This document shows, piece after piece, positions 18,462 to 26,725 of a stretch of DNA of 64,000 nucleotides (the stretch's first letter is position 1; every line of letters begins with the position of its first letter). The stretch lies in the NCBI GenBank assembly GCA_020444245.1, contig JAHLLI010000015.1, positions 55,209-119,208 on the forward strand, read 5' to 3'. The stretch is from Actinomycetales bacterium (GTDB lineage Bacteria; Actinomycetota; Actinomycetes; Actinomycetales; Cellulomonadaceae). The notes beneath the pieces are model-generated. The model saw only the letters and a list, made by a program, of their open reading frames with translations. It had not been told where the DNA came from and did no database searches. A program made the position numbers and the translations under genes.

Positions 18462-19487
18462 ATGCGCGCCCGACGTACCGCCCTGATCGCACCTGCCCTC
18501 GGTCTGACACTGCTCGTCGCGGCCTGCGGCTCGCCCGGGTCGTCCTCGGGCAGCTCCGAACCCGCGTCCACCGCCGCGACGTCGTCCGCGAGCCCCTCGG
18601 GCGCCGCGTGCGAGGGTGTCGCGGGCGACTCCCTCGTCGTCCTCACCGATGACAAGCACCTGCAGCAGGTGGACAACATCGTGCCGGCGGTCAACGCGGC
18701 CGCCGCGGGCGAGAACCCGGACATCATCGGCGTGCTCGACTCGGTGTCGGCGGTGCTCGACACACCGACCCTCGTGGGTCTGAACAAGTCCGTGGACGTG
18801 GACCGGCGCACCTCGTCGGAGGTCGCCCAGGAGTTCGTCACCGCGCAGGGCCTGGACAAGCAGAGCGACGTCGGCAAGGGCATGAAGGTCTCGGTCGGCG
18901 CCCCGAACTTCTCCGAGGGCGCCACCCTCGCCGCGATCTACGCCGACACCCTCAAGGCCGCGGGCTTCGACGCGAGCACCGAGACGATCGGCAACCGCGA
19001 GACCTACCTCCCGCTGCTCGAGCAGGGCGGCCTGACTGTCGTGCCCGAGTACGTCGGCACCCTCGCGACCTTCCTCAACAAGGCCGTCAACGGCGACTCG
19101 GCGGAGCCGGTCGCCAGCGGTGACCTCGACAAGACGATGAGCAACCTGACGGACCTGGGCGCCCAGGTCGATCTGGTGTTCGGCAAGCCCGCCGCCGCAC
19201 AGGACCAGAACGCGTTCGCCGTCACCACGGCCTTCGCCCAGAAGTACGGCGTCACCTCGCTGTCCGAGCTGGCCGCGGCCTGCGGTGGCGGCATCACGCT
19301 CGGCGGCCCGCCGGAGTGCCCGGAGCGCGACTTCTGCGAGGTCGGCCTCAAGGGCGTCTACGGGATGACCATCACGAAGTTCACCTCGCTGGACGCCGGT
19401 GGCCCCCTGACCAAGGCTGCCCTCCAGCAGGGTGAGATCGCGCTCGGCCTGGTGTTCTCCTCCGACGGTTCGCTGGCCGGCTCGTGA
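18462..19487 (+). CDS. Osmoprotectant ABC importer, substrate-binding lipoprotein
   Basis: The 341-residue protein has a lipoprotein signal (MRARRTALIAPALGLTLLVA) with lipobox LVAAC, acylation Cys at about residue 22, then a Ser-rich linker. The mature part has the OpuAC/ProX fold: KVSVGAPNFSEGATLAAIYA, GNRETYLPLLEQGGLTVVPEYVG and KGVYGMTITKFTSLDAGGP. It captures quaternary amines outside the membrane and hands them to the permeases. Uniquely placed Cys pairs (AACGGG, PPECPERDFCEVG) suggest a disulfide. It overlaps the next gene by four bases. Confidence 0.88.
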   Translation: MRARRTALIAPALGLTLLVAACGSPGSSSGSSEPASTAATSSASPSGAACEGVAGDSLVVLTDDKHLQQVDNIVPAVNAAAAGENPDIIGVLDSVSAVLDTPTLVGLNKSVDVDRRTSSEVAQEFVTAQGLDKQSDVGKGMKVSVGAPNFSEGATLAAIYADTLKAAGFDASTETIGNRETYLPLLEQGGLTVVPEYVGTLATFLNKAVNGDSAEPVASGDLDKTMSNLTDLGAQVDLVFGKPAAAQDQNAFAVTTAFAQKYGVTSLSELAAACGGGITLGGPPECPERDFCEVGLKGVYGMTITKFTSLDAGGPLTKAALQQGEIALGLVFSSDGSLAGS

Positions 19488-19783
19488 TCGTGGCGTTCTC
19501 GGTCGCCCCGCTGGGCGCCGGGGAGTCGGTCAGCGAGGCGGTCGCCGACGCCGTGCGCGTGGTGCGCGACTCCGGCCTGCCGTACCGGTTGACTTCGATG
19601 TTCACCGAGCTCGAGGGCGACTGGGACGCGTGCATGGACGTCGTGCACCGCGCGTGCGACGCGGTGGCCGCGCACGGCTCGCGGGTCAGCCTGGTGCTGA
19701 AGGCGGATATCCGCGCCGGTCACACCGGCGAGCTCACCGCCAAGATCGAGCGGGTCGAGCGGCTGCTGGACGCCGGCGACTGA
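19484..19783 (+). CDS. MTH1187-family thiamine-binding protein
   Basis: The 99-residue protein is a single ferredoxin-like domain of the MTH1187/YkoF thiamine-binding family (formerly DUF77): MIVAFSVAPLGAGESVSEAVADAV, GLPYRLTSMFTELEGDWDACMDVV and RVSLVLKADIRAG. Family members bind thiamine or related compounds in the cytoplasm. Its GTG start overlaps the stop of the osmoprotectant-binding lipoprotein, so it belongs to that operon. Thiamine is a quaternary-nitrogen compound, so a link to the importer's substrate is possible but unproved. Confidence 0.85.
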   Translation: MIVAFSVAPLGAGESVSEAVADAVRVVRDSGLPYRLTSMFTELEGDWDACMDVVHRACDAVAAHGSRVSLVLKADIRAGHTGELTAKIERVERLLDAGD

Positions 19784-19786
19784 GGT

Positions 19787-21232
19787 CTACAGACCGGCGG
19801 CCTCGAGCAGGCGGAGCCACACCTCGCTCATCGTCGGGTAGGCCGGCACGGCGTGCCAGAGGCGGTCCAGCGGCACCTCGCCGACAACCGCGACGGTCGC
19901 GGCGTGCAGCATCTCGGCGACGTCAGGGCCCACGAAGGTCGCACCCACCGGGACGTTCCGGTCCGCGTCGACCACGAGGCGCACCTGCCCGGTGGCGTCG
20001 TCGGAGTGCAGCCCGGTGCCCGCGGCGGACCGCAGCTGGACGTCGACCACGCGCACGTCCAGGCCCGCGTCCCGGGCCCGACGCTCGGTGAGCCCCACCC
20101 ACGCCACCTCGGGCCGGGTGAACACCACCTGGGTTTGAGCGGCGTGGTCGGCTCCGGCGGAGTAGCGCGAGAACGGCGCTCCCCCAGCGCCCGAGGCCGC
20201 GGGGTCGTCGGCGTCCGGTCCGAACCGGGCCGCGACCACGTCGCCGACGATGCGCCCGCCGTACTTGCCCTGGTGGGTGGTGCCGACGCGGCCGGTGACG
20301 TCGCCGACCGCGTAGAGCCACCGTCCGGGCACGCCGGTGACCTGGAGCTGGTCGTCGACCTTGAGCGGTGCACCCGGCGCCAGCCCGATCGCGTCCAGAC
20401 CCAGGTCCGTGGTGCGGGGGCGCCGCCCGGTGGCGACCAGGACCTCCGCGGCGCTCACGGAGGCTCCATCGCCGAGGCGCACCGTGACGCCGTCGTCGTC
20501 GCGCGCCACGCGTGTGACCGCGGTGCGCAGCCGCAGGTCGACCCCCATCGCCGTGAGGCTCTCGGCCAGCGCCTCACCCGCGAACGGCTCGGCCGCGGCC
20601 AGCAGGCGCTCGCCTCGGTGCACGAGCGTCACCCTGGCCCCGAGGTCCGCGTAGGCGGTGGCCATCTCGACCCCGACCACGCCCCCGCCGAGGATCACCA
20701 ACGACGCGGGCACCTCCTGGACGGAGGTGGCCTCGCGGCTGGTCCACGGCTGCGCGGTGGCGAGCCCGTCGACGTCGGGGACCACCGGCTCGCTGCCGGT
20801 CGCGACGATCACCGCGTGCCGCGCTGTGAGCGCCACGGTGGTGCCGTCCTGGGCCACCTCCACGGCGCGCTCCCCGGTGAACCGCGCGTGACCGCGCACC
20901 AACGCGATCCCGGCGCCGTCGAGCCACCGCTTCTGCCCACCGTCATCCCAGTCGGAGGCGAAGTAGTCCCGGCGGGCGAGCGTCGCCGCGGCGTCCACAC
21001 CGCCGGTCACCGCCTGCGCAGCGCCGCCGACGCCGCGCGCGGCGGCGAGCACCTGCCCTGGTCGCAGCAACGCCTTGGACGGCATGCACGCCCAGTAGGA
21101 GCACTCCCCACCCACCAGCTCGGACTCCACGACGGCCACCGACAGGCCCGTGCGCTGGGCGCGATCGGCGGCGTTCTCCCCCACCGGCCCGGCACCCAGG
21201 ACGATGACGTCGTAGATCTGCGGCTCGGACAT
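19787..21232 (-). CDS. FAD-dependent pyridine nucleotide-disulfide oxidoreductase
   Basis: The 481-residue enzyme is a class I flavin disulfide reductase. The FAD-binding GAGPVGENAADRA is at about residues 14-26. A redox-active pair lies in GGECSYWACMPSKALL (C-x4-C). The NAD(P) site is ILGGGVVGVEMATAYADLGA, the second FAD motif YAVGDVTG, and the C-terminal dimer domain contains HAVPAYPTMSEVWLRL, carrying the active-site His and Glu region. It resembles dihydrolipoamide dehydrogenase and mycothione reductase but has no adjacent partner, so the substrate is open. Start ATG 21232 is three residues before the first beta strand's conserved sequence. Confidence 0.88.
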   Translation of the reverse strand: MSEPQIYDVIVLGAGPVGENAADRAQRTGLSVAVVESELVGGECSYWACMPSKALLRPGQVLAAARGVGGAAQAVTGGVDAAATLARRDYFASDWDDGGQKRWLDGAGIALVRGHARFTGERAVEVAQDGTTVALTARHAVIVATGSEPVVPDVDGLATAQPWTSREATSVQEVPASLVILGGGVVGVEMATAYADLGARVTLVHRGERLLAAAEPFAGEALAESLTAMGVDLRLRTAVTRVARDDDGVTVRLGDGASVSAAEVLVATGRRPRTTDLGLDAIGLAPGAPLKVDDQLQVTGVPGRWLYAVGDVTGRVGTTHQGKYGGRIVGDVVAARFGPDADDPAASGAGGAPFSRYSAGADHAAQTQVVFTRPEVAWVGLTERRARDAGLDVRVVDVQLRSAAGTGLHSDDATGQVRLVVDADRNVPVGATFVGPDVAEMLHAATVAVVGEVPLDRLWHAVPAYPTMSEVWLRLLEAAGL

Positions 21233-21376
21233 GGCGCTCCCGGTGTCGACGTGGAGACCATCGTCACCGGGGCGGTCGACGCCCGCACCCGGAGCGGGCG
21301 GGTGCCCGGACGCAGGTGGGGGCGCCGAGGACTCGCCTCGACACCCCCACCCGCCCACCCGTGGTGAGCTCGCGGC

Positions 21377-22345
21377 TCAGCCGACCGGCGCGGGCTCCCG
21401 CTGCCCGGCGACCGCGCCGCCGGTCGAGCCCGGGATCGACTCGACCACACGGCGGTACGCCGGCAGGTCGGTGTACAGCTCGTCACGCAGCGGGCGCAGG
21501 CGCCGCGTGACGACCCTGTGCACCTGGTACACCGCGACGGCGACGTTCGCCGCCAGGGCGATCGCACTCACCGTGAACAGCGCGGCCGGGTCGTGCGAGG
21601 ACTCCACCGAGAACACCGAGTCCGTGACGAAGGACGGCACCGCCATCGTGAACATCATCCAGAACGCCAGGGTGTGCGCACGGTGCTGCAGCCACGCCCC
21701 GCGGCGCAGGAAGAACGCCGGGATGGTGCAGGAGATCAGCAACGCCGCACCGGCGTAGAACGAGTGGTCGCCGACGCAGTTGTAGACGTAGGCGAAGTTC
21801 CACAGGTCGTAGGCGATGATCCAGAACCAGAGCATGTCCGGCCAGATCATGTCGGCGAAGCGGTCGCGGCTGACGTAGATGCCCACCCAGCCGCAGATCG
21901 TCACGATGTTCAGGATCCCCGCGACGCCGTTCATGACGTTCCACGCGCCGCCGACCATGTAGACCCCGTCGACCATGCCGTTCATCGAGGACACCTGGAA
22001 GTCGCGGATCACGGCCTCGGTGATGTTGATGGCGAGGATCGCCGGCGGGAACAGCAGCATCCAGCGGTTGCGCGACAGCTTCGGGACGTACCGGATCAGC
22101 CAGAAGCCCAGGCAGCCGGCGAGCGCCGAGTAGACCTTGACCCAGTGGAACCAGGTCCCGGTCGAGGAGCCGCTGCCGGCCGTGTGCGGCCACACGAAGA
22201 CCGTCAGCAGCAGCGGCACACCGATGAACATCACCAGCCCGGCGACCTTGCCGCGTCGCGAGATCTCGTTGAGCACGATGAGCGCCGCCAGGACGACGAA
22301 CCACATCACTGCCGCCTGCCAGCTGATGTCACCGAACAGGAACAC
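21377..22345 (-). CDS. DUF5692-family membrane protein
   Basis: The 322-residue integral membrane protein has about eight hydrophobic helices (AAVMWFVVLAALIVLNEI, VAGLVMFIGVPLLLTVFVW, MLWFWIIAYDLWNFAYVYN, FYAGAALLISCTIPAFFL) and many conserved Trp, Tyr and Asn residues. The sequence matches what I know of the DUF5692 family, which has no established function. The start is three bases past the end of the TetR gene, so the two form an operon and the regulator probably controls this gene. No transporter signature is visible. Confidence 0.75.
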   Translation of the reverse strand: MFLFGDISWQAAVMWFVVLAALIVLNEISRRGKVAGLVMFIGVPLLLTVFVWPHTAGSGSSTGTWFHWVKVYSALAGCLGFWLIRYVPKLSRNRWMLLFPPAILAINITEAVIRDFQVSSMNGMVDGVYMVGGAWNVMNGVAGILNIVTICGWVGIYVSRDRFADMIWPDMLWFWIIAYDLWNFAYVYNCVGDHSFYAGAALLISCTIPAFFLRRGAWLQHRAHTLAFWMMFTMAVPSFVTDSVFSVESSHDPAALFTVSAIALAANVAVAVYQVHRVVTRRLRPLRDELYTDLPAYRRVVESIPGSTGGAVAGQREPAPVG

Positions 22346-22348
22346 CGG

Positions 22349-22999
22349 TCACTCTCCTTCGAGCGGAGGGCGTCGGGGGCTGACGCCCGGGTCGTTGGGT
22401 GCCAGACGCAGCGTCTGGCGCACGAGGTCGGCGAGCACGCCGTCGCTCGTCTCGGGGTGGGACCGCACGAGGGCGACCAGCCCGTAGATGAGCATCTGGA
22501 ACGTCTCGCGCACGTGCTGGATCTCGATCGCGTGCCGTTGGGCGTACGCCGGGATCGTGGTGGCCTCGAGGGTGTCGGTCAGCGCCTCGACCGCACGGTC
22601 CAGGAAGCGGACGTACAGACCCGCGTCGTCCAGCCGCGGGAGCGGCCGCGCCACCGGCTGGCCGTCCGCCGAGGTGCGGCGGGTGGGGACGTTGCGTCGG
22701 AACAGTGCGATGCACTTCACGACGGCACCGTCGATGTCGCCGACCTCGCGGGCGGCGTCCCAGGCGCGCAGGTCCGCCACGAAGTCGGTGATGCAGGTCT
22801 CGAGCACCTGGTCGACCAGCGACGGCATGTCACCGGCGTAGTGGTAGACGAGGCCGCGGGTGACGCCTACCCGCTCTGCGACGTCGTTGAACGTGGTCGC
22901 GCGCACGCCGCGCTCCGCGAAGAGCTCACGGGCGGCCGTGACGATCTCCTCGCGGCGCACGTCGGGCGCCTTGACGATCCGTGAACCACCGCGTGCCAT
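22349..22999 (-). CDS. TetR-family transcriptional regulator
   Basis: The 216-residue protein has the TetR helix-turn-helix in residues 15-62 (RREEIVTAARELFAERGVRA, FNDVAERVGVTRGLVYHYAGD), followed by an all-helical ligand-binding domain. It is first in a two-gene unit with the DUF5692 protein. A 17-bp inverted repeat, ATTGACACATCGTCAAT, lies 19 bases upstream of the start and is the likely operator, implying autorepression relieved by a ligand. Confidence 0.9.
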   Translation of the reverse strand: MARGGSRIVKAPDVRREEIVTAARELFAERGVRATTFNDVAERVGVTRGLVYHYAGDMPSLVDQVLETCITDFVADLRAWDAAREVGDIDGAVVKCIALFRRNVPTRRTSADGQPVARPLPRLDDAGLYVRFLDRAVEALTDTLEATTIPAYAQRHAIEIQHVRETFQMLIYGLVALVRSHPETSDGVLADLVRQTLRLAPNDPGVSPRRPPLEGE

Positions 23000-23017
23000 G
23001 CCGCGAGGCTAGAACTC

Positions 23018-23034
23018 ATTGACACATCGTCAAT
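23018..23034. promoter_or_regulatory. Candidate TetR operator
   Basis: ATTGAC-ACATC-GTCAAT is a perfect 6-bp inverted repeat with a five-base spacer, just upstream of the TetR gene. It is clearly AT-richer than its surroundings. Size and position fit a TetR dimer site overlapping the promoter. Confidence 0.65.
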
Positions 23035-23071
23035 AGGACCAAGGTCGAGACCGGCGGAGGCGCCGGCGCCC

Positions 23072-23521
23072 TCACCCCCGGACGGCGTAGGCGGCCAGCC
23101 CCAGCACCACGACGTCCTCGATGAGCGCCGCCGGCACGGCGGGCAGGTGCCCGACGGCTGCGCGCCGCCAGCCGATCCCCAGGAACGACCCGGCCAGCGC
23201 GGCAGCGCCACCGACCAGCGCAGCCGGCACCGGCCCGCGACCCGCACGCCGCGCGATCACTGCTCCCCCGATCGCCCCCGAGACCGCTCGCCCCGCGAGC
23301 GACCCCGGCTCGGTCCGGTCCGGTGTCTGCGGGAGCTTGTCACCCACCAGCTCCCCGATCACCGCGAGCCCCAGCAGGACACGTGCGACGAGCGGCCCGC
23401 GCGCCACCACCGGCGCACCGATCCCGAGCGTCGCCCGGCCCCCGGCGGCCAGGCCGAGCGCCGCCGCGCGTGCCAGGAGGGCCGTGGACGAGGTGGGCTG
23501 CGCGACGAGGGTGGAGACCAT
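23072..23521 (-). CDS. Small DUF4126-like membrane protein
   Basis: The 149-residue protein is mostly Ala/Gly/Val-rich helices: TALLARAAALGLAAGGRATL, VARVLLGLAVIGELVGDKLP, LAGRAVSGAIGGAVIARRAG and LIEDVVVLGLAAYAVRG. The GELVGDKLPQTPDRTEPGSLAGR stretch between helices resembles DUF4126-type proteins. The ATG at 23521 gives a compact protein; an open frame upstream adds 53 residues of Pro-rich sequence. The function is unknown and no operon partner is evident. Confidence 0.65.
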   Translation of the reverse strand: MVSTLVAQPTSSTALLARAAALGLAAGGRATLGIGAPVVARGPLVARVLLGLAVIGELVGDKLPQTPDRTEPGSLAGRAVSGAIGGAVIARRAGRGPVPAALVGGAAALAGSFLGIGWRRAAVGHLPAVPAALIEDVVVLGLAAYAVRG

Positions 23522-23739
23522 GCCTTCACGGTGGGGCAGCGACGTGGCTGCGGCAACCGGTGCCGCGAGTCGCGCGCCCGGCACCCGCCTCGGAGTGCCG
23601 GGGGCGGGTCCGCAGGGGGTTCGGACGAACGCCCCCGGCGACACGAGTGTGGTCGGCGAACCTGTATCGGCGCTGTGCATGCGGTCGCATGGTGCACGAA
23701 GGCCCCCGCCCAGCGTTCGTGCTGGTCAGGGGCCCGGTG

Positions 23740-23815
<76 letters not shown>

Positions 23816-23893
23816 GCGGTGAAGAAGGCTAGCACCCGCGAGGCACCGCTACGAAACCGATGGTCGGACGACTCGTGGGCCGGTGCCGGACGG

Positions 23894-24214
23894 TCAGCCG
23901 TCGGCCTCGTCGTCATCCTCGTCGGCCTCGTCGTCGACGTCGTCCATGGGCAGGTCCTCGGCCGGGGGACGCTCCCCCTCGCCCCACCAGGCGACGTCCG
24001 GCAGGCCCTCGTCCTGGAGGATGTCGGGCGAGTGCGGACCGCCGGGGCTGGCCAGGTCGGCGAGCAGCGCGAGCGGGATGCCCTCGTGCAGCAGGTGCAT
24101 CATCTCGGAGCTGGCTTCCTGCTCCTCGGCGTCGGTGGTGTCGTTCGCGCCGCCGTCCCGGCCGGGCGCGTCATCGTCAGGTGCTGGGGCCTGCTCGTCG
24201 GGCCTCGCGTCCAC
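23894..24214 (-). CDS. Acidic hypothetical protein
   Basis: The 106-residue protein is very acidic: MDARPDEQAPAPDDDAPGRD at the start and DDVDDEADEDDDEADG at the end. A central helical segment reads SEMMHLLHEGIPLALLADLASP. No signal or membrane segment is seen. The GTG at 24214 is preferred because AGGAGAGG lies six bases upstream; a GTG at 24220 is an alternative. It is downstream of the GroES-like gene on the same strand, 143 bases away. No family recognised. Confidence 0.6.
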   Translation of the reverse strand: MDARPDEQAPAPDDDAPGRDGGANDTTDAEEQEASSEMMHLLHEGIPLALLADLASPGGPHSPDILQDEGLPDVAWWGEGERPPAEDLPMDDVDDEADEDDDEADG

Positions 24215-24357
24215 GTCCACCTCTCCTGTCCGCACGGGCGATCGTCCTACTGCACCATCCACCCGGACCCGGCGCAACGTCGTCGGGCGCGCCGATCATC
24301 CCCGGTCCCGGCCACCGGGCACAAGGGCCTTCGCCGCCCGTCACTCGGCCGGGTCGC

Positions 24358-24684
24358 TCACAGGTACAGCCCCGTGCGCTCCCCGCCCGCCGCGGGGTCC
24401 GCCACACCGTGCAGATCGCGCCCGCGCAGCAGCACGTACTCCACCCCGGCGAGCTCGACCTCGGCGCGATCCTCCGGGTCGAACAGCACGCGGTCGCCGA
24501 CCTCGACCTGGCGCACGTACTGGCCTATCGCGACGACCTTGCCCCACACCAGCCGCCGGCCGACGCTCGCCGTCGCGGGGATGACGACGCCGGACCCGGA
24601 CATCCGCTCGGCCGACTCCGCGTCCGGGTGCACCAGGACGCGGTCGTGGAGCATCCGGACGGCGGGAGGCTGCGCGGCGGTCAC
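24358..24684 (-). CDS. GroES-like co-chaperonin family protein
   Basis: The 108-residue protein contains a Cpn10 fold: MLHDRVLVHPDAESAERMSGSGVVIPATA, GKVVAIGQYVRQVEVGDRVLFDPEDRAEVEL and YVLLRGRDLHGVAD. It lacks a clear copy of the GroES mobile-loop tail and there is no groEL beside it. It is therefore probably a stand-alone paralogue, common in actinobacteria, rather than the main co-chaperonin. GTG 24684 adds ten residues before the first strand. It is divergent from bcp with 59 bases between starts. Confidence 0.8.
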   Translation of the reverse strand: MTAAQPPAVRMLHDRVLVHPDAESAERMSGSGVVIPATASVGRRLVWGKVVAIGQYVRQVEVGDRVLFDPEDRAEVELAGVEYVLLRGRDLHGVADPAAGGERTGLYL

Positions 24685-24743
24685 CCGACAGACGCTACCG
24701 GCACGCGGATAGGCTGACGGCCTCCCTTCGAGGAAGGAATCCC

Positions 24744-25211
24744 ATGCCCCGCCTGGCCGTCGGCGACCTCGCACCCGACTTCACGCTCCCGACCGCCGAC
24801 GGCGGCTCGTTCACCCTGTCCGACCTGCGTGGTCAGGGCGTGGTGATCTTCTTCTTCCCGGCCGCGATGACACCCGGCTGCACGACCGAGGCGTGCGACT
24901 TCCGCGACTCCTATGCCTCGCTCCAGGCGGCCGGCTACGCGGTGGTGGGCATCTCACCGGACAGCGTCGCGAAGCTCGCGCAGTTCGCCGAGCAGGAGCA
25001 CCTGACCTACCCGCTGGCGTCCGACCCGGAACGCGCCGTGCTGGACGCCTACGGCGCGTACGGGGACAAGAAGCTCTACGGCAAGGTGGTCCAGGGCGTG
25101 ATCCGGTCGAGCTTCGTGGTGGGGACCGACGGCGCGCTGGACGTCGCGCGCTACAACGTGCGCGCCACCGGGCACGTCGCGTCGCTGCGTCGCGAGCTCG
25201 GCCTGGACTGA
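24744..25211 (+). CDS. Thioredoxin-dependent thiol peroxidase (Bcp/PrxQ)
   Basis: The 155-residue peroxiredoxin has GDLAPDFTLPTADGG, then FFFPAAMTPGCTTEACDFRD with the peroxidatic Cys46 and the resolving Cys51 five residues later, as in atypical two-Cys PrxQ enzymes. VVGISPDSVAKLAQFAEQEHLTYPLASD follows. It reduces peroxides using thioredoxin, and a thioredoxin gene lies 380 bases further on. GAGGAAGGAA before the ATG is a good ribosome-binding site. Confidence 0.95.
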   Translation: MPRLAVGDLAPDFTLPTADGGSFTLSDLRGQGVVIFFFPAAMTPGCTTEACDFRDSYASLQAAGYAVVGISPDSVAKLAQFAEQEHLTYPLASDPERAVLDAYGAYGDKKLYGKVVQGVIRSSFVVGTDGALDVARYNVRATGHVASLRRELGLD

Positions 25212-25261
25212 CGCACTTCGGGGGCGTCGGGGACCCTCGTCGGCCCGCTCCGGGGTGCAGT

Positions 25262-25369
25262 GTGAGCAGCCCACGCGGATCAGGTGACGCACGTGACGCG
25301 TGAGGCGCATGTGGCATCTCACGGTGCACAGGCGTCACGCCCGTCACATGATCCGCGCGGAGTGCTCAC
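25262..25369. repeat. 108-bp structured repeat, copy 2 (upstream of tRNA-Leu)
   Basis: The 27-base arms at 25262-25288 (GTGAGCAGCCCACGCGG..) and 25343-25369 are inverted with five mismatches. Several GTGAC/GTCAC pairs nest inside. The length is identical to copy 1 at 8934-9041, and the first 21 bases of this left arm are identical to the reverse complement of that copy's right arm. It starts 50 bases after bcp and ends 44 bases before tRNA-Leu. No open frame is conserved between the copies, so it is noncoding. Confidence 0.85.
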
Positions 25370-25413
25370 GCACGGCTCGGCAGCGGCGCTCAGGCCCTAG
25401 GCTCGGGCCCGAA

Positions 25414-25495
25414 GCGCGAGTGGCGGAACTGGCAGACGCGTCAGGTTTAGGTCCTGGTGCCCTCGGGCGTGCGGGTTCGAGTCCCGCCTCGCGCA
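25414..25495 (+). tRNA. tRNA-Leu (anticodon TAG)
   Basis: Acceptor GCGCGAG pairs with CTCGCGC. The anticodon loop TTTAGGT gives TAG. The long variable arm (GTGCCCTCGGGCGT) marks a class II tRNA. The T arm is GCGGGTTCGAGTCCCGC and the discriminator is A at 25495. CCA is not encoded. It reads CUA, a rare codon here. Confidence 0.95.
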
Positions 25496-25506
25496 CCCAC
25501 GCGCAG

Positions 25507-25550
25507 CGACGCCCGGCGGTCGCACCTCAGGTGCCGACCGCCGGGCGTCG
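25507..25550. terminator. Strong bidirectional hairpin between tRNA-Leu and trxA
   Basis: A perfect 16-bp stem (CGACGCCCGGCGGTCG at 25507-25522 with 25535-25550) is capped by a second small palindrome, CACCTCAGGTG. It lies between the convergent tRNA-Leu and thioredoxin genes and can end both transcripts. Confidence 0.8.
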
Positions 25551-25591
25551 TGGTCCCGGCCGCTCGATCTCAGCGGCGCGAGCTGCTCAGG

Positions 25592-26011
25592 TCAGTGCGT
25601 GTGGTCGTGGTCGTGGTCGTGCTCGTGGTCGTGCTCGCCGTTGCCCTGCGCGGCACGGTGCTCGGCGACCTGCCGGCGCACGTCGTCCATGTCGAGGCCC
25701 TTGACCGCCTGGACGACCTTCTCGAGCGACTCCTTGGGCAGCGCGCCGGGCTGGGCGAACACGAGGATGCCCTCGCGGAACGCCATCAGCGTCGGGATCG
25801 AGCTGATCCCGGCCGCGGCGGCCAGGCCCTGCTCGGCCTCGGTGTCGACCTTGCCGTGCACGATGTCCGGGTGGTCCTCGGACGAGGCCTCGAACACCGG
25901 GGCGAACATCTTGCACGGGCCGCACCAGTCGGCCCAGAAGTCGACGAGCACGATGTCGTTGCTCGTGACGATCTCCTCGAAGGTCTGCTCGGTGAGCTGA
26001 GTGGTGGCCAT
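25592..26011 (-). CDS. Thioredoxin with His/Asp-rich C-terminal tail
   Basis: The 139-residue protein has a normal thioredoxin fold: VLVDFWADWCGPCKMFAPVF with active-site Cys30 and Cys33, and the cis-Pro loop ISSIPTLMAF. After the fold ends, the last 15 residues read GEHDHEHDHDHDHTH, six histidines alternating with acids. This tail is not part of ordinary thioredoxins and looks like a metal-binding appendage. Reductants such as Bcp, encoded nearby, are plausible partners. Translation starts at ATG 26011, with GGAAGGACTTC just upstream. Confidence 0.93.
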   Translation of the reverse strand: MATTQLTEQTFEEIVTSNDIVLVDFWADWCGPCKMFAPVFEASSEDHPDIVHGKVDTEAEQGLAAAAGISSIPTLMAFREGILVFAQPGALPKESLEKVVQAVKGLDMDDVRRQVAEHRAAQGNGEHDHEHDHDHDHTH

Positions 26012-26151
26012 CGAAGTCCTTCCGTCGGGTTCGCCTCACGTCAACGACGACGCGCCCACGGTATTCCCGTGGGGGTATCCGGGACCGGGACCCACGGTGC
26101 ACGCCGCCGCGCCGCGCGCCCGCCTTGCCGGCCTCGCCCTAGGCTCGGCCC

Positions 26152-26685
26152 ATGACCACCGCCGACTGGAGGCCCGACGGCTGGCTCGACGACGCCACGC
26201 TGGCCGGGATCCGCCGCCAGCTGCCGATCGTGTACGTCGACGCCGTACCCGTGCGGGTGGACGAGAGCGGTGACGTGATCGCAGTCGGGCTGCTGCTGCG
26301 CATGGTCAACGGTCGGATGAGTCGCGCGCTGGTCTCCGGCCGGGTGATGTACCACGAGCGGATCCGCGACGCGATCCTGCGCCACCTGGAGAAGGACCTC
26401 GGGCCGGTCGCACTGCCGCAGGTGCCGCCCACCCCGCAGCCGTTCACCGTGGCCGAGTACCTCCCGACGCCCGGCGTCACGCCGTACCACGACCCCCGCC
26501 AGCACGCGGTGTCGCTGGCCTACGTCGTGCCGGTCGCGGGCGACTGCCAGCCGCAGCAGGACGCGCTCGACCTGGCCTGGCTCACCCCCGAGGAGGCCTG
26601 CGGGGAGGAGATCCAGCTCGAGATGTCCGGCGGGCACGGGTACCTGCTGCGCCAGGCCATGGCGCACGTGGGGCGCCTGCCGTAG
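26152..26685 (+). CDS. NUDIX hydrolase-family protein (DUF4916)
   Basis: The 177-residue protein begins WRPDGWLDDATLAGIRRQLPIVYVDAVPVR and has a NUDIX-like beta layout (GLLLRMVNGRMSRALVSGRVMYHERIRDAILRHLEKDL). The region where the Nudix box GX5EX7REUXEEXGU would lie is degenerate, with no REUXEE core. This matches the DUF4916 subgroup and suggests altered or absent hydrolase activity. It is a single gene convergent with rdgB. Confidence 0.8.
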   Translation: MTTADWRPDGWLDDATLAGIRRQLPIVYVDAVPVRVDESGDVIAVGLLLRMVNGRMSRALVSGRVMYHERIRDAILRHLEKDLGPVALPQVPPTPQPFTVAEYLPTPGVTPYHDPRQHAVSLAYVVPVAGDCQPQQDALDLAWLTPEEACGEEIQLEMSGGHGYLLRQAMAHVGRLP

Positions 26686-26725
26686 ACCGGCGGGGGCGAC
26701 CACCGCCGGCCCCGCCGACCTGGAC

